Below, piece after piece: positions 57,790-64,000 of a stretch of 64,000 nucleotides of DNA. Numbering within the stretch: the stretch's first letter is position 1; each line of letters starts with the position of its first letter. Source of the DNA: Boseongicola aestuarii (GTDB taxonomy: Bacteria; Pseudomonadota; Alphaproteobacteria; Rhodobacterales; Rhodobacteraceae); assembly GCF_900184815.1 (NCBI RefSeq), contig NZ_FXXQ01000002.1, forward strand, positions 124,001 through 188,000, given 5' to 3'. Position numbers and translations under genes: made by a program. The notes under the pieces were generated by a model, which ran no database searches, was not told the origin of the DNA, and worked only from the letters and a program-made list of their open reading frames with translations.

Positions 57790-57836
57790 CCTATTAAAAA
57801 GCCCCTCGTCAATAATTAATTACCACATGGTATAAA

Positions 57837-58427
57837 ATGTCTGAAAAAGCCAAACGCGGCCGCCCCAAAACGCTCAATAAATCCGACGTGGTCGATATCG
57901 CGATGCACGCCTATTGGCAGGACGGCCCCGAAAACGTCTCGCTCAATTCGGTGGTACAGCGCGCCGGCGTCGCCAAACCGTCGATCTACCGCGAGTTTGG
58001 CAACGAAGACGGCCTGACCAAAGCGGCACTCGCCCATTACGCCGAATGCGTGCTCACCAAAGTTATCGAGATCCTCTCCAGCGACGCCAGCTTTCGCGAC
58101 CGTATCAACGCCGTCGCCCGCCTCTCCGCCGAAGATCCGCTGCACAAGCACGGCTGCCTCTTCGTCAAAATGCGCGCCAACCAGTCGGCATTCGGTGAAA
58201 CCACCCGCGCGCTCATTGACCAAATGGACGCAATGGCCCTCGCCGCTTTCGAAAAAGCCCTGCACGATGGCCTCGAAAACGGCGACTGGTCAGGCAACAT
58301 CCCGGTGCCGCAAGCCGCGCAATATCTCCACGCTCAGATCGGCCTCGCCCTCGACATGCGCGCCCGCGGCGAAGATCCAAAAGACGTGATCGCCCTCGCC
58401 CTGTCGATCTTCAAACGTCCAACTTAA
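57837..58427 (+). CDS. TetR family transcriptional regulator
   Basis: This 196-residue regulator has an N-terminal helix-turn-helix (KRGRPKTLNKSDVVDIAMHAYWQDGPENVSLNSVVQRAGVAKPSIYREFGNEDGLTKAALAHY in parts, about 6-70) and a ligand-binding helical domain (about 75-195). PLHKHGCLFVKMRANQSAFG near 100-120 resembles the AcrR/TetR C-terminal type used by Rhodobacterales repressors. It is divergent from a cupin gene with a clear palindrome between, which suggests auto- and cupin-gene control. The region upstream is AT-rich. Confidence 0.9.
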   Translation: MSEKAKRGRPKTLNKSDVVDIAMHAYWQDGPENVSLNSVVQRAGVAKPSIYREFGNEDGLTKAALAHYAECVLTKVIEILSSDASFRDRINAVARLSAEDPLHKHGCLFVKMRANQSAFGETTRALIDQMDAMALAAFEKALHDGLENGDWSGNIPVPQAAQYLHAQIGLALDMRARGEDPKDVIALALSIFKRPT

Positions 58428-58435
58428 GACACGGC

Positions 58436-59140
58436 CTAACGCCCAACCACTTCCTCCAGAACCCGCAGAAACGGCTCGCCCGCCTCCGCCCGCGCGATCA
58501 ACTCCAATAACCCCGCACGCCCCGCGCGACGATCGATCTCGGCCACCTCCGCCGCTGCCGATCCATAGGTCCGCCCCACGCCCAACTCATCGAACACCGC
58601 GCGCAACTGCCAGAACCGCGTCACCTCACGCACCCGCGCCCGAGACGCCTCCGTCACCGCCCCGCCTCCACGCGGATGATCCGCCACATAGGTCGCAAGC
58701 CCCTCATCAAACCATGTGGGGTAAGGCTGGCGCACCAAATTGCGCAATCCCATCGACCGGTGCAGCCGGGCATGCATCATCTCGTGGCTCAACGTGCCAA
58801 GCGTCAATCCACCCGGCGCCACCATCACCGCCAGATCCGCCACCGAAAGCCCATTGCCGCCAATCCCGAAATCCCGCGCACAGGCACGGCTCGCACAAAG
58901 CACCATCACTGGACGCGGTGCCGCGTCCCCGAAAAACTCCTCGACCCGCACGCGCGCCGCATCAACCAACCCCAGATAATCCCCCGCCCGCTCGGGCCGA
59001 TCCGTCCAGACATGCGGCGCAACCTCGACCAGGCCATAGGCCTCGGGCCAGACAAACCGATGGCTGCCCGGCAGCGCCACTCCAACGAGCAGAGCCGCAA
59101 AGCACGCATTCGACAAGAAACTGAAAACCCGTCCAAACAT
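58436..59140 (-). CDS. Putative zinc metallopeptidase
   Basis: This 234-residue protein has an N-terminal hydrophobic helix (about 5-25) that anchors or exports it. A gluzincin active site appears as SHEMMHARLHRSMG near 115-128 (HEXXH) and a likely third ligand glutamate in WFDEGLATYVADHP near 145. This fits an M1/M61-like or DUF-type metallopeptidase core of small size. The ATG at 59140 is chosen. It lies between the TetR gene and a divergent VOC gene. Its substrate is unknown. Confidence 0.82.
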   Translation of the reverse strand: MFGRVFSFLSNACFAALLVGVALPGSHRFVWPEAYGLVEVAPHVWTDRPERAGDYLGLVDAARVRVEEFFGDAAPRPVMVLCASRACARDFGIGGNGLSVADLAVMVAPGGLTLGTLSHEMMHARLHRSMGLRNLVRQPYPTWFDEGLATYVADHPRGGGAVTEASRARVREVTRFWQLRAVFDELGVGRTYGSAAAEVAEIDRRAGRAGLLELIARAEAGEPFLRVLEEVVGR

Positions 59141-59282
59141 GCCACTGTCAAAGCCGGGAAAGCTTCGGGTTTCAACCACATTAGCCGTCCGCAAATTCGC
59201 GCGCCACCAAATCCTCCTGACACAACCCTGTCAGGAGGCGTGTGTCAAAAGGGGTCATCAACTCAACAAAGGAAAGCGAATC

Positions 59283-59660
59283 ATGACCACCACTCCTGCC
59301 AATTCCGTCGTCTGGACTGAAATCCCCGTGCGTGACATCGACCGCGGCATCGCGTTTTATAAGGCCGTGTTCAACTTCACCCTCAACCGTGACGAAAGCG
59401 GGCCAAATCCGATGGCAAACTTCACCGATGACATGACCGGCGTGTCTGGCCACCTCTACCCCGGCGAGCCTGCCGCCCCGAACCAGGGTCCTACAATCCA
59501 CCTGATCGTTCCCGACACGCTCGAAGCCGCCGCCGACCGCTGTTGGAAAGCAGGGGGTACCGTGCAAGGCGATCCGATCCCGCTGCCCGTCGGGCGCTTC
59601 CAATAGGCGCTCGACCCCGACGGCAACTCCATCGGCCTCTTTGAAGCCAAGGCCGCCTGA
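59283..59660 (+). pseudogene. VOC family gene with internal amber stop
   Basis: The frame encodes a VOC protein: SVVWTEIPVRDIDRGIAFYKAVFNFTL near 8-34, GPTIHLIVPDTLEAAADRCWKAGG near 70-93. It meets TAG at 59604-59606 right after PVGRFQ. The frame then continues as ALDPDGNSIGLFEAKAA to a TGA at 59658-59660, which overlaps the start of the next gene (TGATG). The continuation is the normal metal-site end of VOC proteins (DPDGNSIGLFE), so TAG replaces a former codon, often a tyrosine-like position. The protein would lose one metal-ligand glutamate unless the stop is read through. Confidence 0.8.
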
Positions 59661-60367
59661 TGCGCCGGGCCGACCGTCTCTTTCAGATCGTGCAATATCT
59701 GCGCGACGGTCGGCTCACCACCGCCGCCATACTGGCCGAAAAACTCGAAGTCAGCGAACGCACCATCTACCGCGATATCGCTGATCTCATAGGCACCGGC
59801 GTGCCGATCGACGGCGAAGCAGGTGTCGGCTACATCATGCGCGAAGGCTATGACGTCCCGCCCCTGATGTTCACACGCTCCGAAATCGTCGCCCTCACCG
59901 CCGGTGCGCGCCTGATCCGCGCCTGGGGCGGCACCGCCATGGCAGAAGCCGCCGAAGAGGCATTGGTAAAAATCCGCGCCGTCCTGCCAGACGATGCCCG
60001 CTCCAGTGCGGCCAAAGTGCAGGTCCACGCCTTCCAGATGCCCGAACTTGACGCGGAAACCCGCAAGCGCCTCGACCTCCTGAAAGCCGCCGTCGAAACG
60101 CACACAAAGCTCGACATCACCTACACAACCGAAGACGGCACCGCGTCCATGCGCAGCATCCGCCCCTTGGGCCTGTGGTTCTGGGGCAAGGTCTGGACCC
60201 TCGTCGCTTGGTGTGAACTGCGCCAAGACTTCCGCATGTTCCGCGCCGACCGCATCACATCAACCACCGGCGCCGGGCACTTCCGCGAAGAACGCGGCAA
60301 ACGTCTCAGCGACTTCTACGCCTCCAAAGACCCGAACCGCCCTTCGAACCTGACCCTCAGCGGATAA
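59660..60367 (+). CDS. YafY-type WYL-domain transcriptional regulator
   Basis: This 235-residue regulator has an N-terminal HTH_11 winged helix (RRADRLFQIVQYLRDGRLTTAAILAEKLEVSERTIYRDIADLIGTGVPIDGE in parts, about 2-55) and a C-terminal WYL domain (about 140-215: STEDGTASMRSIRPLGLWFWGKVWTLVAWCELRQDFRMFR). WYL domains sense nucleic acids or small ligands. Its ATG overlaps the ancestral stop of the VOC gene (TGATG), so the two were a coupled operon before the VOC gene was damaged. The VOC gene and itself are the likely targets. Confidence 0.91.
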   Translation: MRRADRLFQIVQYLRDGRLTTAAILAEKLEVSERTIYRDIADLIGTGVPIDGEAGVGYIMREGYDVPPLMFTRSEIVALTAGARLIRAWGGTAMAEAAEEALVKIRAVLPDDARSSAAKVQVHAFQMPELDAETRKRLDLLKAAVETHTKLDITYTTEDGTASMRSIRPLGLWFWGKVWTLVAWCELRQDFRMFRADRITSTTGAGHFREERGKRLSDFYASKDPNRPSNLTLSG

Positions 60368-60390
60368 AGACAAAGGCACCGCCCCTTCCT

Positions 60391-60414
60391 CTTCACCCTT
60401 TCATAAATACCAAA
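60391..60414. repeat. 24-base element, copy 2
   Basis: The string CTTCACCCTTTC, then A, then TAAATACCAAA matches the copy at 47800-47823 except at one base. It lies 23 bases after the WYL-regulator stop and before the convergent acetyltransferase gene, the same context as copy 1. Confidence 0.6.
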
Positions 60415-60435
60415 TCCGACAGCTACCCAAAGGCG

Positions 60436-61017
60436 CTACCCGTCGACCTTACCGCGCCGATCCCCACGCAAATTCGCGTATAGAACATGGTTCCGCCACC
60501 GCCCGTCGATCTGCAAATACGACTGCGCCACGCCCTCGTATTTGTACCCGCATTTCTCCAGCAATCCCCGAGACGCCTTGTTCTCGGGCAAACACGCGCT
60601 CTCCAACCGGCTGAGGTCCAACACCTCGAACGCGTGATGCACCATCGCTGTCAGCGCCTCGCGCATATAGCCTTCACGCGCATGGGGCGCACCGATCCAA
60701 TACCCGATCGTACCGGCCTGCGCCGGCCCGCGCCGGATATTGTCCAAGGTGATCGCCCCGATCAAACGCCCGTCCTCGCGCCGCTCCAGAAACAACGGCA
60801 AAGCCGTCCCTTGCGCAATTGACCGGCTGGCCCAATAGACCCGGTTCACAAAGGACTTCCGAGACAGATGGTCCCGCGCCCAGCGCGGCTCCCAAGGCGT
60901 CAGAAACTCCGCCGATTGCTCGCGAAGCGCCGCCCAGTGGCGAAAATCTGAATGCACGGGCGGGCGCAAAATCATCCGCCCGGTATCGATCCGGACCTTG
61001 CGCCCGAACTTCAGCAT
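60436..61017 (-). CDS. RimJ/RimL family GNAT acetyltransferase
   Basis: This 193-residue enzyme follows the RimJ/RimL type: RMILRPPVHSDFRHWAALREQSAEFLTPWEP (about 13-43), GAITLDNIRRGPAQAGTIGYWIG near 93-115, YMREALTAMVHHAFEVLDLSRLESACLPENKASRGLLEKCGYKYEGVAQSYLQIDGRWRNHVLY in parts at the C-terminal side. RimJ acetylates the N-terminus of ribosomal protein S5, but homologues have other targets. Its ATG overlaps the stop of the M16 peptidase gene upstream (TAATG), indicating coupling. Confidence 0.9.
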   Translation of the reverse strand: MLKFGRKVRIDTGRMILRPPVHSDFRHWAALREQSAEFLTPWEPRWARDHLSRKSFVNRVYWASRSIAQGTALPLFLERREDGRLIGAITLDNIRRGPAQAGTIGYWIGAPHAREGYMREALTAMVHHAFEVLDLSRLESACLPENKASRGLLEKCGYKYEGVAQSYLQIDGRWRNHVLYANLRGDRRGKVDG

Positions 61018-62279
61018 TACGCGACCAACCTGCCCGCCAGAGCCTCGCGCTCCGGTGCGCGCGAAATCGGCCCATACAATGCCAGAGCCGTGTCGGCCTT
61101 CTCAACCAAGTCCGCCGCAAAGGCCTTCGCATCGCCCGTCGTCACAGCATCAATCAACTCAACCGTTTCTTCCAGCGGCGGCACCCGGTCCCAGATCGAC
61201 ATCAAACGCGCCAGACGCTCGGCGCGGTTCGACGGGCTCTCCAGCCCCATCAGCATCCCCGCCTTCATTTGCGCCCGCGCCCGCGCGATCTCGGCAGGCG
61301 TCATATCGTCCGCCGACCGCTTCAATTCATCCACCGTCAGGTTTACCAACCCTTCGATGTCCTCCGCGCCGGTCCCGGCATAAATTGTCAGCAAGCCGCT
61401 ATCTGCATAAGCCCCGGTCTGCGCAAATATCGTGTAACACAAACCGCGCTTCTCACGCGCCTCTTGAAACAGCCGCGATGACATGCCGCCGCCCAAAACG
61501 GTCGAGAAAATCTGCGCCGTATATACAGCCGGATCGCGATAGCCGGGCGTTTCGAACGCCAAAGCGAAATGCGCCTGCTCAAGGTCCTTCTCAACCCGGT
61601 GCTCGCCGCCCCGGAAAACCGCCGGATCGGTGCCACCGCCATCATGCGCCGCCAGATGCCCGAACGCCTCCTCCGCCGCCTTCACAATTGCCTCGTGATC
61701 CACAGCCCCCGCCGCCGAGACGATGATATTGCCCGGCGCATACCGCTCGGCCACAAACCCCGAGAGATCTTTGACACCAAAAGACGACACCTTCTGGGAC
61801 GGCCCCAAAATCGTGCGCCCCAAAGGCTGATCCGGAAACGCCGTCTCCTGCAACCAGTCGAAAATCACATCGTCCGGCGTATCATGCGCCTGCCCGATCT
61901 CCTGCAGGATCACATGCCGCTCGACCTCGACCTCGCGCGGGTCAAACGCCGGATTGAGAACGATATCGCTGATCACATCAAACGCCAGCGGCACGTCATT
62001 CTCCAAGACACGCGCATAATACGCCGTCATCTCGCGGCTGGTGTAGGCATTGATATACCCGCCTACATCTTCAATCGCCTCGGCAATATCCAAAGCAGAC
62101 CGCTTCGCTGTCCCCTTGAACGCCATATGCTCCAGAAAATGCGCGATGCCGTTCTGATCCAGACGCTCATGCCGTCCACCGGCTGCAACCCAAACCCCGA
62201 GCGACGCCGAAGCCAGCCCCGGCATATGCTCCGTCACGACACGCACGCCGTTGCTCATACGATGAATTTCAACCGTCAC
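61017..62279 (-). CDS. M16 family zinc peptidase (processing-peptidase-like)
   Basis: This 420-residue peptidase has the inverted zinc motif HFLEH at residues 47-51 and the distal glutamate in the segment near 125 (about 70 residues later). The N-terminal half is the catalytic fold and the C-terminal half is the inactive-type second domain. It is the alphaproteobacterial relative of mitochondrial processing peptidase. A cytoplasmic or periplasmic location is uncertain, since no signal peptide is visible. It overlaps threonine synthase upstream by four bases, and its stop overlaps the RimJ start. Confidence 0.93.
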   Translation of the reverse strand: MTVEIHRMSNGVRVVTEHMPGLASASLGVWVAAGGRHERLDQNGIAHFLEHMAFKGTAKRSALDIAEAIEDVGGYINAYTSREMTAYYARVLENDVPLAFDVISDIVLNPAFDPREVEVERHVILQEIGQAHDTPDDVIFDWLQETAFPDQPLGRTILGPSQKVSSFGVKDLSGFVAERYAPGNIIVSAAGAVDHEAIVKAAEEAFGHLAAHDGGGTDPAVFRGGEHRVEKDLEQAHFALAFETPGYRDPAVYTAQIFSTVLGGGMSSRLFQEAREKRGLCYTIFAQTGAYADSGLLTIYAGTGAEDIEGLVNLTVDELKRSADDMTPAEIARARAQMKAGMLMGLESPSNRAERLARLMSIWDRVPPLEETVELIDAVTTGDAKAFAADLVEKADTALALYGPISRAPEREALAGRLVA

Positions 62280-63667
62280 GTTTTGCGCATCTTTCGGATC
62301 AAAGCCTCAATCTCCCCCAGGTCATTTTTCACGCGCGTGACGCGCTCCGGCCTTTGATAAAGATCCCCCATCCGGTTTGGAAGAGGCGGCCTGATGCCGG
62401 TCGCAGCCTCCACCGCATCCGGGAACTTAGCCGCGTGCGCGGTGGCCAGCGTGATCATCGGCACCGCCGACAAACCCTGCTCCTCAGCCACCTTCACACC
62501 CACCGCCGTATGCGGGCAAAGGATCTCCCCCGTACGCTCCAACATGGTCGCAATCGTCGCGCTCGTCTCCGCTTCCGACGCCCGACCCGACGCATAGATA
62601 TCCCGCAAAACCTCAATCGCGCCCTGGCTCACAGGAAATCCGCCCGACGCTTTCAACTCGTCCATCAACTGCGCCACCGCGCCCCCGTCCCGGCCATAAG
62701 CCTCGAACAAAGCGCGCTCAAAGTTCGACGAGACCTGAATATCCATCGACGGCGAAATCGACGGCGTCACACCTTCCTTGGTGTACGCGCCACTCTCCAA
62801 CGTCCGGTGCAGAATGTCGTTCTGGTTCGTCGCAACCACCAACCGCTCAATCGGCAAGCCCATCCGCTTGGCGATATAGCCCGCAAAGATGTCTCCAAAA
62901 TTCCCCGTCGGCACGGTGAAACTCACCGACCGCTTCGGCGCACCCAAAGACACAGCGGATGAGAAGAAATACACCACCTGCGCTAGCACCCGACCCCAGT
63001 TGATTGAATTCACCGCCGCCAGCCGCACCTCGTCGCGAAACGCAAAGTCGGCGAACATATCCTTCACCGCCGCCTGACAATCGTCAAAATCCCCGTCCAG
63101 CGCCAAAGCATGCACATTCGCCTCAACCGGCGTCGTCATCTGCCGCCGCTGCACTTCCGACACGCGCCCATGCGGATACATAATGAACACATCCACCGCA
63201 TCCAGACCCCGAAACGCCTCGATTGCCGCCGACCCGGTATCGCCCGAGGTCGCACCCACGATCGTGACCTTCTCGCCTCGTCGCGTCAAAGCTGACTCGA
63301 ACATCTGCCCGATCAGCTGCATCGCAAAATCTTTAAACGCCAAGGTCGGCCCGTGGAATAACTCCAACAGGAAATGATTTGGTCCCAACTGCACCAAGGG
63401 CGCCCGCGCATCATGCCCGAACGAGGCATAGGCCCGCGCAATGATCGCCTCGAACTCCGCGTCCGTAAACGCGTCCCCAATAAACGGACGCATCACCCGA
63501 AACGCCTGTTCCTCATAGGTCAGCCCGGCCAACGCGGCGATATCCCCGGCCGACATGACCGGAATGCTCTCAGGCACATACAGCCCGCCATCCCGCGCCA
63601 AGCCCGTCAGCATCGTCTCTTCAAAATTCAAAACCGGAGCCTGCCCCCGGGTCGATACGTATTTCAT
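62276..63667 (-). CDS. thrC: Threonine synthase
   Basis: This 463-residue PLP enzyme converts O-phosphohomoserine to threonine. It has the class of fold-type II enzymes with N-terminal MKYVSTRGQAPVLNFEETMLTGLARDGGLYVPE, the PLP lysine in LAFKDFAMQLIGQMFE near 113-128, and the PLP-phosphate glycine loop ATSGDTGSAAIEAFRG near 142-157. Length fits the long (yeast-like) type. It overlaps the M16 gene downstream and the SURF1 gene upstream by four bases each (ATGA), making a tight operon. Confidence 0.96.
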   Translation of the reverse strand: MKYVSTRGQAPVLNFEETMLTGLARDGGLYVPESIPVMSAGDIAALAGLTYEEQAFRVMRPFIGDAFTDAEFEAIIARAYASFGHDARAPLVQLGPNHFLLELFHGPTLAFKDFAMQLIGQMFESALTRRGEKVTIVGATSGDTGSAAIEAFRGLDAVDVFIMYPHGRVSEVQRRQMTTPVEANVHALALDGDFDDCQAAVKDMFADFAFRDEVRLAAVNSINWGRVLAQVVYFFSSAVSLGAPKRSVSFTVPTGNFGDIFAGYIAKRMGLPIERLVVATNQNDILHRTLESGAYTKEGVTPSISPSMDIQVSSNFERALFEAYGRDGGAVAQLMDELKASGGFPVSQGAIEVLRDIYASGRASEAETSATIATMLERTGEILCPHTAVGVKVAEEQGLSAVPMITLATAHAAKFPDAVEAATGIRPPLPNRMGDLYQRPERVTRVKNDLGEIEALIRKMRKT

Positions 63668-64000
63668 GTCATGTCCTCACGGCGTCCCCGCCTCATACGC
63701 CAAAGAAAAAACGCCGTCATCCCCGCCCAGACAATTGCCAGTCCAAACCACTGAACCGCATAGCCGAGATGGTTGTTCGGGATGCCAGCACTGGTCACCG
63801 GCAATGGCGTCGCCCGCAGGTCCGTTCCCGACACCTCCCGCGCCACGACCAGTACAGGCTCCGCCCCCAACGCCTCGGCCATCACATCGACATCCCGCGC
63901 AAAAACCAACCCCGCTCCCAAGTCCGGCTCCGGCGTAAAACTATCCACCTCGCGCGGCCATTGCAGATTGCCCACAACCGTCATCGCAACGCCGGGCCGC
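63664..64000 (-). CDS. SURF1 family protein, C-terminal part
   Basis: This is the C-terminal part of a SURF1-type inner-membrane protein that helps assemble cytochrome c oxidase. About 110 residues are visible: VVGNLQWPREVDSFTPEPDLGAGLVFARDVDVMAEAL, then PNNHLGYAVQWFGLAIVWAGMTAFFLWRMRRG, the second membrane helix with the conserved NNHLxYAxxWFG. The N-terminal helix and start lie beyond the window edge. It overlaps threonine synthase by four bases. Oxidase genes are expected upstream, outside the window. Confidence 0.9.
   Translation of the reverse strand, partial: RPGVAMTVVGNLQWPREVDSFTPEPDLGAGLVFARDVDVMAEALGAEPVLVVAREVSGTDLRATPLPVTSAGIPNNHLGYAVQWFGLAIVWAGMTAFFLWRMRRGRREDMT

Overview
The window looks like chromosomal DNA of a marine Rhodobacterales (Roseobacter-type) alphaproteobacterium. 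The base composition is GC-rich. The gene families and their order fit this group: a propionyl-CoA carboxylase and methylmalonyl-CoA mutase cluster with its ScfR/PccR regulator, ThyX instead of ThyA, SdhE, a MoxR/DUF58/DUF4159 cluster, and SURF1-thrC-M16 peptidase-RimJ. No rRNA, tRNA, CRISPR array or complete mobile element was seen.

Layout. 1-5.8 kb: the end of an amino-acid ABC importer, a glutamine-synthetase-family ligase, a GST and an MFS carrier. 5.9-13.8 kb: an AraC regulator and a peptide-type ABC importer with a Tat-exported binding protein, two permeases and a fused double ATPase. 13.8-18.8 kb: exopolyphosphatase, an EEP-family hydrolase, a TerB/J-domain protein, an acetyltransferase and a glyoxalase-like protein. 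18.8-29.4 kb: propionate assimilation, with mcm, pccA, pccB, two tiny lipoproteins, a Bcr/CflA exporter and pccR. TTTGCAAA sites precede pccB/MFS and pccR. 29.4-34.9 kb: a hydrolase, thrS, and a GGDEF-EAL protein paired with a secreted SUOX-fold-like protein.

35.1-37.7 kb holds the most striking locus: a secreted four-cysteine DUF2282 precursor, a DUF692/MNIO enzyme, a DUF2063 partner and a DoxX protein. This matches the recently described bufferin type of copper-responsive modified peptide. 37.7-40.9 kb: an ArsC-like protein, a cold-shock protein, a lipoprotein, a VOC protein, a decayed PIN-like gene on AT-richer DNA, and thyX. 41.1-43.5 kb: a TbpB-like surface lipoprotein followed by its apparent Slam exporter, a second notable system. 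43.5-49 kb: gloA, DUF1194, an LdtR-like MarR regulator, sdhE with an overlapping XRE gene, an aminotransferase, GNAT and a flavin reductase. 49-57.2 kb: a MoxR-DUF58-DUF4159-membrane protein cluster with a structured U-tailed RNA element before its last gene, then DUF1285 and a frameshifted YdeI-like gene. 57.2-64 kb: a cupin and TetR pair around a clear palindrome, a metallopeptidase, a VOC gene with an internal amber codon, a WYL regulator, RimJ, an M16 peptidase, thrC and the end of SURF1.

The genes suggest a heterotroph that imports amino acids and peptides, assimilates propionate through methylmalonyl-CoA, and handles copper stress with a modified peptide. Three genes are broken (PIN-like, YdeI-like, VOC), which suggests ongoing small-scale decay.
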